NCBI GenBank assembly: GCA_016748015.1 | Contig: JAAOMT010000439.1 | Span: 207,527-271,526 of the forward strand | Source: Geosiphon pyriformis | Taxonomy: Eukaryota > Glomeromycota > Glomeromycetes > Archaeosporales > Geosiphonaceae | Length of the DNA: 64,000 bases | Reading direction: 5' to 3' | Part shown: positions 45,633-57,183 of the stretch, one piece after another | Layout: each line of letters opens with the position of its first letter | Position numbering within the stretch: the first letter of the stretch is position 1 | Notes under the pieces: generated by a model | Databases searched by the model: none | The model's input: only the letters and a program-made list of their open reading frames with translations | What the model was told of the DNA's origin: nothing | Program-made: the position numbers and the translations under genes

Positions 45633-46714
45633 AATAATAATAATAATAATGAAATATATATTTTTTCAATACCAATGATGAATTCTTCCCGGACCCAGTC
45701 TCCCTTGGATAACTTCAAATCCACGTCCCTCACCTAATATCACGTTTTCAATCGGAACCCTTACATCATCAAATCTAATCTCACAATGTCCTTCGGGTGC
45801 ATCATCATAGCCGAAAACAGTTAATGGTCTGATAACTTTTATTCCTCTTGTATTCGCGGGCACGATAACAATACTTTGTTGCCGATGTAAAATTTTATTA
45901 GTAGGATCCGTTTTTCCCATCACCAAATAAACAGAACATCGAGGATCACCGGCACCGGAAATCCACCATTTAATTCCATTAATTACATATTCTTTTCCAA
46001 CGCGTTTAATTGAAGTTTCAATATTTGTAGCATCTGAAGACGCAACACGAGGTTCAGTCATCGCAACCGATGATCGAATTTCACCGGAAAGTAAGGGGGT
46101 TAGCCAACGTGATTTTTGTTCTGGAGTTCCATATTTCGCGAATACTTCCATGTTCCCAGTGTCTGGTGCTGAACAATTAGTAGCCTTTAATCAATTTGAT
46201 TGAGATGAGATGAAATGAAATGAGATGAGATGGGATGAGATGGGATAAGAAAAGATGGGATGGTTTCTAATTAAAAATTAAAAATCAACATCCAAACTCG
46301 TTCTTCATACCTCAGGGGCAAGCCTCATCGATCTGCCCATAATTTCAGCCATGAGGCTATACTCTAAATTCGTAAGCCCCGCACCTTCAGGATATTCTTT
46401 TGACAAGAAAAGATTCCATAGACCCAATGATTTTGCTTTTTCCTTTAACGATTCAATGACTGGAGGAATTATCTTTTTTTTTAAAAAAAAATTTGATAAA
46501 AATAATATTTATAAATAATATTTCATGGGTATAAGAAAATTTGATAATATTTATAATTTGATTTGGCTTTTTTTTTTTTTTTTACCTTCCATCTTTGGTC
46601 TCCTTCACCTAATTGTGATTGGTATAGAGTCTCGGAAGGAATACATTCATTCTTGGATCATCAATTTTATTTGGGTTGGGTTGGTTGGTTGGTTGGTTTT
46701 TACGCAAGTGAAAT

Positions 46715-46754
<40 letters not shown>

Positions 46755-47070
46755 GATATCCAAATTTCATTTTTAATTAAACCAACTCAAAAATTTCTCG
46801 TATCATAAAAAAATACCCATGAGATTAATCAAAAATAAGATGATGATACAAAAAAGATTTTTTTTTTTTAAAAAAAAAACAAGATGATATAATATAAGAT
46901 GATATAAAACAAGATGATATAAAACAAGATGGAAAATAAAGATAGATCAAATTAATTAAAAATAAATTATTATTAATAATTACTTCAACGAATTCTTCCA
47001 ATTTCTCGATCAGGTCTTTTGCATGGGATGAAATCTTTGATTCGATAATTGAAGGAATTGTATAAACCAT
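45052..47070 (-). CDS. acyl-CoA dehydrogenase (ACAD10/11-like), putative peroxisomal (C-terminal AKL)
   Basis: FAD enzyme for the first step of fatty-acid beta-oxidation. Minus-strand exons: 47070-about 47000 ([20 protein letters not shown]), about 46650-46590 ([20 protein letters not shown]), about 46473-46312 ([20 protein letters not shown]), about 46190-45677 ([80 protein letters not shown]), then from about 45525 ([52 protein letters not shown]). [12 protein letters not shown] is typical of the ACAD10/11 group. The protein ends RKKLAKL, a peroxisomal targeting signal type 1 pattern. It lacks the N-terminal kinase-like domain of animal ACAD10/11. Introns carry (GAT)n/(AAT)n and GAGAT repeats. 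Confidence 0.92.
45579..45650. repeat. (ATG)n/(ATA)n microsatellite in ACAD intron
   Basis: About 16 GAT units passing into AAT units, inside the intron between the RIHH and CMRSIG exons. Confidence 0.9.
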
Positions 47071-47173
47071 AATTTTTATGATTTTTTGGTTTAAAGAATT
47101 TTTGTCAAGACAAACGGAAAAACAAACAGACAGACAGACAGAGACAGATAGGTAGGTATATAGATAGATAGAC

Positions 47174-47246
<73 letters not shown>

Positions 47247-47666
47247 TAAAGATTCTTTATTATTATTTCTTATTTGATGATGAAAAGATTTGAAAAGAAA
47301 ATCTTTGATAACTTCATATAGATTAAAAAGGTAACGTTTGTCTTTATGGAGAACAATTATTAAATAGGTTTAGTGATTATCTTTTTGTGTTTTTTTAAAT
47401 TCTTAAATAAAAATATTAATTCCTATCAACGCATTTTGTTTAAAACCAAGGGAAAAAACAATCAAGGGCGTTGTGGAGATCTCTCCAATTTAAACACTTG
47501 TTATTTTTATGATTTCAGTTGTTTATAAAATTACAGATATTTAACAATTATCTATATATTTAATTATTTAATTAAGGAGCTTGCCAATAGTTGAAATTTA
47601 AAATTTTTTAAATATACAAATTTATCAGATATAAAAAGACAAACCAAACCCTATTAATACATTTTA
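47071..47666. repeat. intergenic with long (GATA)n microsatellite
   Basis: Upstream of the acyl-CoA dehydrogenase gene. 47130-47246 is a run of GACA/GATA units, more than 20 in a row near 47170-47245. The rest is AT-rich and should hold the ACAD promoter (minus) and the 3' UTR of the phosphatase gene. No gene seen. Confidence 0.85.
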
Positions 47667-48531
47667 CTATTTCCAATAATACCAAATCCCAATAGTAGTA
47701 GAACTAATCAACAAAATTCCAAGCCCTCCTGGGGTACCAGTTAACCACCATACACTACCAACCACCTGTTCAGCAACCATGCCTATCCTCCTCTTAACTC
47801 CAAACCATAGGTCATGTTTGAAAGGTGATTTAAAAGTTCCTAGTCGTCGATTGTTTGAAGGTAATGTTCTAACAGTGAACAAGGCAGAAACAGGTTTATG
47901 ATCGGAAAGATTATACTCTGGATGAGAAATGTAAAGATTTAGAGTAATCATTTCTTGATTACTTGTACCATTGCTGCTGCTACTGCTATTACTACTGTTA
48001 CCGTTACTGTTGCTGCTACTGTTGCTGCTAATGGTTCCATCTTTGCTTTCATTTTCATGATGAGAAAAATACAAGATACGATCACACCATCCAGGAATTC
48101 TTGTTTTTGTATTATACTCGTTTCCATTATTGCCCAAATGAAATTTGTAAGTTGGTGCAAAACTAAGATGACCCTCTTTGAAACCATGTAATGTGGTTCC
48201 AGTTTGTCGGGCTAAAGAAAGTTGATCATATTGATGAAGTCTTTGATGTTGTCGTTCACTTAATGCTGTTATAAGAGACCCGAGAGTTATTGGGGGGTAT
48301 ACTGGAGGATCAAGTGATATTCGATAATTCAAGTCTCCGAAAAAGAATAAATAATCAGCATCATATATTGTTGAAAAAGTTGAGGATGATGGATGTTTTT
48401 TTGATTTTATTTGATTGTTGGATAGTGAAAAATCTCGTTTTATCAATGGTATCGAAACAGAGGCTTGATCATCATCATAATTGATATTCAAATTTTGGTT
48501 TTCCTCCTCCCCCTCCTCCTCCTCCTCCTCC

Positions 48532-48574
<43 letters not shown>

Positions 48575-49316
48575 TACCATTACTATCCTGTTTTTTTCCA
48601 AGATTCTCGTCGTCGTCATCATTATTATTATTATTATTATTATTATCCAAAAGAAACAATAATCGTTCACAAACTTGTCTAAAATGTGTATTTCGTAAAT
48701 GAACATTATGATAATGTGGTGCTAAATGAGCACACACAAAACAAATAGTCAGTCCTCTAGTAATATCATTCTCCTGTTTTTGTTGCTGTTGCTGTTTTTT
48801 TTTTTTTCTTTTGTGCTTCTTAATAACATCCCCAGCAGTAGTAGTAGTAGTAGCAGTGCTATCCTCGATCTCGTATTCCACACCCTTTGATCCAATTTTT
48901 AAAATGGTAGCTATAGCACCTTTATTCCCAATCCACAAAGGTCCTACACCAACTTGACAAGTTTCTACCTTCCACAAAAATTTAATAACTGTTGTATCCC
49001 GTACATAAACAAATAATGCTATTCCGACCATAGATTCTTGAACTACTCGTGTATAACTTTCCCCTGTACATTCTAGTATCGCTTTCTCAATAAGGTTGGC
49101 ATAGTGAGCAAGACGTGAATGATTCACACGGAAAAAAGCATATGGATACGGTACTAGTTCTTGAAATCCAATAGCAAGAATATCAGGCTTATCGATTAAA
49201 GAAATTGAATGATTGTTACGGGAAAAGAGCCATTCTTTAAATGATTGATCAATGAATTGTTGATTGATATTGTATGTTGCCACAAGGATTTTTAGAGTTT
49301 CTGGGATATTAGTCAT
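47667..49316 (-). CDS. inositol polyphosphate 5-phosphatase (IPPc domain), C-terminal membrane anchor
   Basis: Removes the 5-phosphate of phosphoinositides or soluble inositol phosphates. One exon; the ATG at 49316 (MTNIPETLKILVATYNINQQ) is preferred over the upstream 49379 because the domain begins right after it. Motifs: PDILAIGFQELVPYPYAFF (metal-binding Glu), VGVGPLWIGNKGAIATIL, FVCAHLAPHYHNVHLRN, YLFFFGDLNYRI (GDLNYR box), KTRIPGWCDRILYFS (P-x-W-C-D-R box), YNLSDHKPVSALF (SDHKPV box). All catalytic boxes look intact. Two low-complexity insertions interrupt the domain: an Asn/Asp/Glu tract (about 48500-48650) and a Ser/Asn tract (about 47970-48045). The C-terminus GGLGILLISSTTIGIWYY is a probable tail anchor. 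Confidence 0.93.
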
Positions 49317-49379
49317 ATTTGGGATAAGTCTTAAATAACAATGATGATAATTATGATTAATTGTTTTTTCTTGGCACAA

Positions 49380-49547
49380 AAAGACATTAAAATTTCATTT
49401 GGGAATAAAATTTCTTGACGAGAAAACTTTTTTTTTTTTTTTTTTTTTTCCAAATAAACGGGGGGGTCATAAGTTAAACAAGGAAAAAAAAGGATTAGCT
49501 AGCCGAGATGTAGTTTTCACTATTCTTTATAAATGTTTGTGAATCAC

Positions 49548-49581
<34 letters not shown>

Positions 49582-49691
49582 GGTTGGGTATATCATATTG
49601 TAAAATTGATTATGAAGGCTGAAAACTTTTTTTTTTTCATTAAAAAATAAAATTAAAACATACATATATATATAGTTAAAAAAATAAAAAA
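49380..49691. promoter_or_regulatory. shared divergent promoter region
   Basis: About 310 bases between two divergent genes, the 5-phosphatase (-) and SDHAF1 (+). It contains a poly-T run (49427-49449), a GATT repeat (49550-49580) and a TATATATATA stretch (49663-49673) some 20-30 bases upstream of the SDHAF1 ATG. Promoter function is inferred from position. Confidence 0.45.
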
Positions 49692-50074
49692 ATGCCGCCA
49701 AAACCGATACGTAGGTCAGGTTTACAACAATCCGTGATAAACTTGTATCGTGATTGTTGGCGTGCAATTCGCATGAAATCACCGGTAAAAAAAAAAATTT
49801 TTTTCATAAAATTTTATTTAATCTAATAAAGAAATTTGATTATTAAAAATTTTTCTTTTCTCACTATTAGGAAACACGTACCCGATTCCAATCTTTTGTT
49901 CGCGTTCAATTTAAACGTTCAGATGTTACAGCGAAAGATCATATTGCTATAGAATATCTAATAAGACGGGGGAAGAAACAGTTGGAAACGTATTCAGAGA
50001 AAAGTATTAAAGATATTTCTGGATCTCATGATGACGACAGCGGCGGTGGGAAAGGGGGAGGGGGTCATGAATAA
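49692..50074 (+). CDS. SDH6: succinate dehydrogenase assembly factor 1 (Sdh6, LYR family)
   Basis: Mitochondrial LYR protein that binds the complex II iron-sulphur subunit and aids Fe-S cluster transfer. Exon 1, 49692-49784 (MPPKPIRRSGLQQSVINLYR, then DCWRAIRMKSP), joins in phase 0 to exon 2, 49871-50074 (ETRTRFQSFVRVQFKRSDV, IEYLIRRGKKQLETY). The LYR tripeptide sits in the first helix as expected, and the F-x(3)-R-x-F and IEYLIRRGKKQL blocks match SDHAF1. About 98 residues, with a Gly/Asp-rich C-terminal tail (SGGGKGGGGHE) beyond the usual family end. Confidence 0.92.
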
Positions 50075-51313
50075 ATAATATTATGAGAATGATTGAGGAT
50101 GATGATTGAAAATTATGATTGAGGATGATGATTGAGAAAGGAAAAAGAAATTTAAATACAAAAGCTAGAATTTATATATAGAATAGATGAAATATTAAAA
50201 ATTTCAAGAAGGTTAAATAATTTAGAAAAAAAAATTTTTTTTCTTGCTAAGGAATTATATATATATATACAACAAATGTTTCTTTTTAATTTATAAATTT
50301 TTAAGAAACTAATTAATATTATATTTCTGATTAATTGAAAGGAGAATCATAATCAATTATAATTTGTTCATTTGAGTTATATAATTATATGATTTTAACC
50401 TGAAACCCAATTCCAAATTCCAAATTCCCAATTTCATTGTTTCTTTTTCATAATACATAAAAAGGTCTTGGGGTTAAATTAGAAAAATCATTTTTAAACG
50501 GGGGATGCACCCCCAAGTGTTACCATCATTCATAATATCATATCATATCATATCATATCATATCATATAATATCATGTAATATCAAATAATATAATGTTA
50601 TATCATATCATATAATATCATATAATATCAAATAATATAATGTTATATCATATCATATCATATAATATAATGTAATGTTATATCATATCATATCATATAA
50701 TATAATGTAATGTTATATCATATCATATCATATCATATATTACATACTTATAAACTATCAATTACCCTCCACGTGTACAACATTAAAAAGCATTAAAAAG
50801 CCTTTTTCTTTCAAATAAATATTTGCATATTCATCTTACAACTTTTCATTTATATATATATATATATACTTTTTTTTGCATAATTCGATACTTGTAAATA
50901 AACCCTTGCATCATAACCTTCTTCAATTAACAGATTGTCATTTCCATTTTTGTCAATCATTTTTATTTTTGTTTTATGCTAAAAAAAAAAAAATCAAATA
51001 ATGTCGGTATAGTTTTTTTTTTTTTTGATCATTACCTAAAATCTAATTTAAAAATTAAAAAAATTAAAAATTTTTAAACCAAATGTTTCAAAATAAAATA
51101 TATTGTTGAAAGAAGTGTGTGTTATAATTCAAAAAGAGTGTAGAAAAGATTATTTCTCTTGGAGGAGGAGCAAGAGCAGGAGGAGCAGGAGCAAAAGGGG
51201 GAGGAGGAGCAGGAGCAGGAGCGGGAGAAAAAAAAATGTCAATTCTGTTTAAAATAAAATATTCGATAAAAGATATGATCGAAACCAAATAATCTAATTC
51301 TTTTTCATAAAAA
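50075..51313. repeat. intergenic with (ATATC)n pentanucleotide tract
   Basis: No gene seen. 50530-50740 is an imperfect array of ATATC/ATAAT pentanucleotides about 210 bases long. 51160-51230 is a GGAGGAGCAGGAGCA-type purine-rich repeat, probably in the 3' UTR of the minus-strand gene ending at 51314. Short GATGATTGA repeats follow SDHAF1. Confidence 0.8.
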
Positions 51314-51910
51314 TTACATTATAGAACATGGAACACAACATCCCTTTTTCATCTTTTTAACATTTGCATCAGAACTACTATTTCCATACTTGACACTTTT
51401 TTCAAAATTGTTCTTTTGATTATTTTTACTCTTTGACTTTTTTCCAAAACATTTAAACAATCTACCAAAATATTTTCGATCCCGTCGTTTATAAACAAAA
51501 TCTTTAGGTGGTGGTATAGGTCTTTGATCTTTTTCCTCCTTCTTCTCCTCTTCTTCCTCCTCTTCCTCTTTCTCAACCATAACTGGTTCCTCTTCATCCT
51601 CCTCAGCTTTCCGTCGTTTACGATCCGTAGCCATATGCGCTGGAACACTAACCGTTTTTTTCTCATTCCCTTTCAAAAATGTAATTACAGCAGTAAATCG
51701 ATGTGGTGCATTATCAGTTGTTGAAGTTGTATAGGTCATGGTGTAAGCAGTTGGAGCCGGTTTCGCTTCATTAGGGACAACCCTTGAACCGCGAGACTTT
51801 GGAGTTATGTCAACATATTTGATAGTATTTGCTTCCGTATTACAGAATAATGTTACTTCCCATTGATGTCCACCACCTATAAGTTGTGAATGTGTTGATT
51901 TTAAATACAT
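51314..51910 (-). CDS. unrecognised protein with C-terminal CaaX box
   Basis: A single exon of 198 codons (ATG at 51910). The N-terminal half looks like a compact beta-rich domain (YLKSTHSQLIGGGHQWEVTL, AYTMTYTTSTTDNAPHRF, AVITFLKGNEKKTVSV) that I cannot assign to a family. A charged Glu/Lys tract follows (EEEEEEEEKKEEKDQ), then a basic tail (DRKYFGRLFKCFGKKSKSKN). The last residues, KKMKKGCCVPCSIM, combine a lysine patch, nearby cysteines and a CaaX motif (CSIM), the arrangement used by Ras-type proteins for farnesylation plus palmitoylation. It is therefore probably attached to the cytoplasmic face of a membrane (inference). Function unknown. Confidence 0.7.
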   Translation of the reverse strand: MYLKSTHSQLIGGGHQWEVTLFCNTEANTIKYVDITPKSRGSRVVPNEAKPAPTAYTMTYTTSTTDNAPHRFTAVITFLKGNEKKTVSVPAHMATDRKRRKAEEDEEEPVMVEKEEEEEEEEKKEEKDQRPIPPPKDFVYKRRDRKYFGRLFKCFGKKSKSKNNQKNNFEKSVKYGNSSSDANVKKMKKGCCVPCSIM

Positions 51911-52128
51911 TATTTCTTTTGGTTGCCACTAGGGATCAACCAATTTGGTTTAATGATTTTTTTGTAAAAAAAATTATTCGAGGTAAAAAAAAAATAAAAA
52001 AATACTTTTTTAAAAATTCTGAGTATCAATTTTTTGAACAGGCTAGCTGTTTTATATGAAAAAATACTTGAAAATATGAGGAGGTTTTAAAGTTTCAGAA
52101 GTTGAGTTGATCCACAATTGATCTACTA

Positions 52129-52176
<48 letters not shown>

Positions 52177-53095
52177 CGTTTTTGGATGTTGTTCAAAGTT
52201 GTCAAGTAAAACTTTTTCTAGGCGTGTCTTTAAAAATCCTTACTGAAAATACTTTATAGTGAAATGTCCTTTTTTTTTATTTTATTTAAATGTTTTTTTT
52301 TAAAGGCTTACTCAAAAGCCTTTAAAAAAAATAATATCAAAGTTGCTAACGAGAAATTATAATGATAAATGTTAAATTACCCTCCCATTAACGTTTTATA
52401 TATATATTTTTCAGAGAACAATGTCTAACTTGAAATTGTAACCGATAATGATCTTTCATTTCTTTAAATGGTAATGAATTAAAGAATGTTCGGTCCAAAA
52501 AAAATTTTTTTTTTTTCAACTGTTTAGGAAATTAAGTAAGTATAGTCCTTGTGTGTGTGTGTGTGTATGTATGTGTGTGTGTGTGCAGACAATAACCTCG
52601 GTTTACTAATCTTTTTAGTATTTCAAACTCGGAGTCTCGAGTCTCGAGTCTCATTGCTAATATTAAAGTACAACAGGGATAAGGTTTTGCCAAACAGAAT
52701 ATTGAAAAATGCTGTGACCCGCCAATTTTCATTATCATAATTTTCCTTGTATAAAAAAATAGTACAATACTTATCTCATATGAGACATAAATGAAGTTAC
52801 AGTATTATTATATTTTATATTAAAAATTTTTTATTGAAATTACCTTTGTAAAAACTTTCTCTTAAAGAAGACAAGGATTTGAAAATCAGACTGGGGAACT
52901 TCCTGCATTATTAATAAGTAGGAGTTCTTTATAATAGTTTTTCAAAACCTAAAATTATAATGTATTGGAAATTGCCCGCTTTCATTTTTCGGCCATTATT
53001 TTTTGACTTGGCAAATTCAGTGCTTTAAGAAAGATTCACTGAATCACTATTAACAACCCACTTCATTCCTATGGAAAAAAAATCAAGTTAAGAAT
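51911..53095. other. intergenic between CaaX gene and TAF7
   Basis: No gene seen. Contains a (TTA)n run (52134-52176), a TG/TGTA dinucleotide run (52550-52586) and three tandem GAGTCTC words (52630-52652). AT-rich elsewhere. Confidence 0.5.
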
Positions 53096-55007
53096 TTAAG
53101 ACGATGTAAGATCAGTCATACGATCACCTTCCTCCTGATCCTCATATTCAACTATTGGCGAACGTTTGCTAGCGTTGAGTTTCCGTTCGATTTCACCCAA
53201 TTGTCTTTTCTTTAACTCATTATCAGCCCTCAATTTTTCTATCGTCTCCTCGAACCGTTTCTTATATAATTTGTAACCCAAATATTAGTAACCTTTTTGT
53301 CATGATTTTTTGGAAAAAGAATTTTATCATTAATTAGACCAACTTTAATTATTGAATTAAGCGCAGTGGCTAGCTTGGTAACTTTTTCTTGAATGGCCGA
53401 TTCATTAGTCGCTATTTGATCTTGCAAAATTTTTTCTTCTTGCAACAAAATATCAGGAGATTCTTCCTCTTCTAAAAAATTAAAAATTAAAAATATCAAA
53501 TTCGTAATGAAAATTTCAAAGTACGTCACTCTAATTATGAAAAAATTTAACAATATCAAATTACCACTCTCTGTAGATTCATCACTATCGTCATCTTCAT
53601 CACTTTCGTCCTCATCTTCTTCATCCTCTTGCTCATTATCAAATTCACCAACACGTTCATCATCTTCTACATCCATCATTTCCAACTCACGTTGTAAAGC
53701 AGCACCTGCTTCCTCTCCCTCTTCATCAATTTCCTCTTCTACTTCATATTCCCCTTCAATCTTCATGTCCTCATTATCAGGTCCAGGTGTCTCAACTTCT
53801 GAATCCACAAGATCTATCAATTCTGTTATTAAAAGTCAAAATAATTTGTAAAGATTTATTGATTAACAATACGAAAAAAAAATCCTTTTTATATCTATAT
53901 CTATATCTATATCTAAATCTAACTTACCATAACTAACACTCTCTGCCTGTGCATCAAGATTTAATAATCGTTCAACCTCTTTTTCTATCTCTTCAATAGC
54001 CTATAATATTATAAAAAATTTAGGATGCGAAAATAAATTTCTTATAAAAATTGACATAAAAGTAAAACAGGTTTCATACTCTATTAGAAAATCTTTTTCG
54101 GAATCTTCTTTTTCGAACATTTTTCAATGGAGTAGCAAGACCGTCTGGCCAAATAAAATCATCCCATTTCAAAGGTTCCTTATTAGTATTCAATTGGGAT
54201 TCATCCGAAATAGGATTTTCCACTACTAACATCTAAAATGTAACCCGAGTATTAGATAAATTTAGAACAAATAGTCAAAAAAGAATTTATAGGTATTAAG
54301 AGAAATAAGTAATGGAAACCTGAGAAACGTCACCAATTTTGTAGAATTGCTTGTTATTCAACGTCTTTTGGGACTCTATGATACAAGGTAAATCCACGAG
54401 CCTAGCACTATACTTTTGTTTATCAAAGGAGAAGACTGCATGTCGTGGATCTAAGATTTTAATAAGTATAATAGTACGAAAGAGAAATGGATAGATTACT
54501 ACTAATCAAAAATATCAGATATAATCACTAGAAAAGCGGAAAATGCTTACCTTTGAACGTGATTGAAAGATCTTCGAATGGCAGACGATTTTTCACATGC
54601 ATTTTAAACTTTTCTAGAAATTTGCCGGGAAACGGTACCCTAAGAATAAAGTGTTCTTCGATAGGAGGATCATTATTCTCCTCATCTGAATCATCGTTTT
54701 CTGTTTTACCAATTGTCTTTAAACCACCGAAAGTAAGAGAAGAGGGAGAAGCAAGCGAGCTAGTAGGTGAAAGATTTAAAGGAGGGTTTACAGGAGAAGG
54801 AAAACCAGCGACGGTCGACTTTTTTACAGGTGGAAGTCGAATCTTGAAACTAGAGGTTGACCCTTTTCGTGAACTTGTAGCAGTACCGCTTTCAGGTGTG
54901 AACGAAGTAATTACTTTGAGACCTGGTGCACCACCAGATTTGGGTGTTTTAGTAGAAACGTTTGAACTGGCTTTCTTTTTTCCGGAGGGTTTCCCAGTGG
55001 AGACCAT
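53096..55007 (-). CDS. TAF7: TFIID subunit TAF7
   Basis: Subunit of the general transcription factor TFIID (nucleus) that contacts TAF1 and restrains its acetyltransferase activity. The ATG at 55007 opens a Ser/Lys/Pro-rich N-terminus, then the TAFII55 domain: EEHFILRVPFPGKFLEKFK, RLPFEDLSITFK (exon to about 54552), PRHAVFSFDKQKYSARLVD, LPCIIESQKTLNNKQFYKIG, DVSQMLVVENPISDESQ, WDDFIWPDGLATPLKNVRKR (with RFRKRF). A long acidic region follows (about 53810-53560), then a C-terminal coiled coil (VTKLATALNS, then RFEETIEKLRADNELKKRQL) ending TDLTSS at 53096. At least six introns. The last coding intron (about 53330-53258) removes a stretch that would otherwise stay open. Confidence 0.93.
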
Positions 55008-55868
55008 TTTAAAAATCCTAATGTAAGTTGATACATTTTTTCCCGAGTGTGAAGCAACTTTTTTTCCCTAATGATACTGTTAACTGTTCTCAACTCCGAT
55101 TGGCTCAAATTAAAAAATGTCAATATAGTAAATTTAAAAATTCCCCAACATGGTTTAGGATGCAAAGAAAACTTTTGATTGAAAGTAAAAACATTCAATA
55201 CATTTAAACCCTAATCCTTAAAAGTTCATGAGAAAGGGAAGAACTTTGAACTTATTAAAGACATATGACCCATCATTTTAGCTCTTTAATCACTTGAGAT
55301 TAAACCCTTTTGAAAAGGGAAATGACATTGTAAAAAATAAAAATAGTTCAATAATGAGATCTAAATCTTTTTGGGAATGCTGAACTTTTTTTTTTTTTTT
55401 TTTTTAATTATTCTATGCCCTGATCACTTCCTTCAGCCCTTTTTGCTTCACAGCCGTCGACCTCCTGATCGGTTATGGCTTTGCTTTTTAGAGTTAAGCA
55501 AAGGATGGTTTTTGTCGCATTGTGGGAATAATCTTCATGTCTATTTTTGGTACAGAAAAAATGGGTATAGCGAAAAGTTGTTAGTCGAGTTACACGACCT
55601 TTTTTTCGATTGCTATAAACTTTTTGTTTGTCATATAAAGCTTTAGTTTTATTTTACATGTAATTTTATTAATCATAAATAGGCTTTTAATGTGTTCGGG
55701 TTTTTCTCTTTTTAGACCTGATATAAGCTTGTTTAAATAAGAGGGTTGGGAAACTTGCCTCAAACGACCTCGGGTTGAACTTCGAGTAGTCAGAATTATT
55801 AACTGAAACTTGGAAATCTTAAAAAAAAAAACTATTATTATTTATCTTGAAAGAAAACCATTAAAAAT
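55008..55868. other. divergent intergenic region, TAF7 / PAP2 phosphatase
   Basis: Should hold both promoters. A short open frame at 55371-55646 shows no homology. Poly-T run at 55386-55406. No RNA gene recognised. Confidence 0.45.
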
Positions 55869-57183
55869 ATGCGACCGCATAAACCATACACGAAGAAACA
55901 ATTATATATCTCGTACCTAAAGGAGTCGGTGTTATTTTCTTGAAATTAATGTTAATTTGTATTGTGGAGCTTAATTCTTAAAAAATTTCCTCAAAATCAT
56001 CGTTATTACTAGCTGGGTCCTTGTAATCCTTTTTTTCGGTGGATGCTTCCTGATCGATAAGTTTTCACCTTATCACCGCAACTTCTCTTTGAATGATCCT
56101 ACAATTCAATTTCCTTATAAACCCAATGAAAAAGTACCTATTTGGTTGGAGTTTGTGAGTAATCTTTCAATTTTTTTAAGATTCTTCAGATTTAACTCGG
56201 GGAGTTTCTCTAACGCGTCAAGATTCTAATAAAAGAATTAAAAATTATTTTCATTACGACTTAATTTTTGTTTCTCAATTCCATTTTTTAATTTTAAAGG
56301 TAATTTGTACTGCCATACCATTTGTAATTATGACTTTTGTGGGACTGGGTATCAGACGCAGTTTATTGGATTGGCATCACTCCACATTGGGTCTTGCACT
56401 TGCTCTCACTTTGACAACATTAGTAACCAACTCTATAAAGGTATCTTATATAACTAAAAAAAAAACCTTTAATCGAAGAATTCTCAATGATCAAGACTAA
56501 GAAAATTTTGGTATCCCCACAGATTACTACTGGACGTCCTCGACCTGACTTTATTGCTCGCTGTAACCCTAAAGAAGGTTCTCATGACAAACCAGTATAT
56601 GGTTTGAGTAATTCAGATATATGTACATGGACAGATTCTCATATAGAGAGAGATGGTTACATGAGTTTTCCGTCGGGTCATTCGTCAAGTAAGTGCCAAT
56701 TAATTAGTTCTTTTATTCCCACAATTACCCTCAGTTGAAAATCATTGATTGTAAGATTAATCTCTTTCTATTGTTTCCTTTACAGCGGCATTTGCGGGAT
56801 TAACATATCTTTCAATGTACCTAGCCGGAAAATTAGATATATTCGATGCAGCAGGACACACTTACAAATCATTCATCGTTGTTGCCCCATACATCGGCGC
56901 TGCTTTGGTAGCCATCTCAAGAACCAATGATTATCGACATCATTGGCAGGATGTTACGGTGGGTGGTTTATTGGGAATGGTTTTTGCCACGTTTTCCTAT
57001 CTCCAATACTTTCCACCTCCATGGGGCAAGATCGCAACAGCACCATACAATAATCGATTCGAGAAAGTGGATCAACCAATTAATATTGACCCTAATGATC
57101 CGAATACCCTTTTACGAGACCCTACAAATTCTTCCAGTAAAAATAAATTACTACAGCGACTTGACTCTGATGATATTGTATGA
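55869..57183 (+). CDS. PAP2-type lipid phosphate phosphatase (Dpp1/Lpp1-like)
   Basis: Membrane phosphatase that dephosphorylates phosphatidate, diacylglycerol pyrophosphate or related lipids. Exon 1 (55869-about 55911: MRPHKPYTKKQLYI) joins across an intron to SWVLVILFFGGCFLIDKF. Later exons give AIPFVIMTFVGLGIRRSLLD and LALALTLTTLVTNSIK. The three catalytic motifs are present: C1 KITTGRPRPDF (K-x6-RP), C2 SFPSGHSS, C3 SRTNDYRHHWQDV (SR-x5-H-x3-D). Further membrane segments are AFAGLTYLSMYLAG, FIVVAPYIGAALVA and VGGLLGMVFATFSYL. About six transmembrane helices, as in the family. Stop TGA at 57181-57183. Confidence 0.92.

Noticed and set aside
50530-50740. Direct repeats that might suggest a CRISPR array
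   Set aside because: Five-base units without spacers in a eukaryotic genome: a microsatellite.
51088-51288. Minus-strand Pro/Ala-rich frame of 66 codons
   Set aside because: Translation of a GGAGCAGGA-type simple repeat in what is probably the 3' UTR of the CaaX gene.
55371-55646. Plus-strand frame of 91 codons
   Set aside because: Starts in a poly-T run, no homology, and lies in a divergent promoter region; probably chance.
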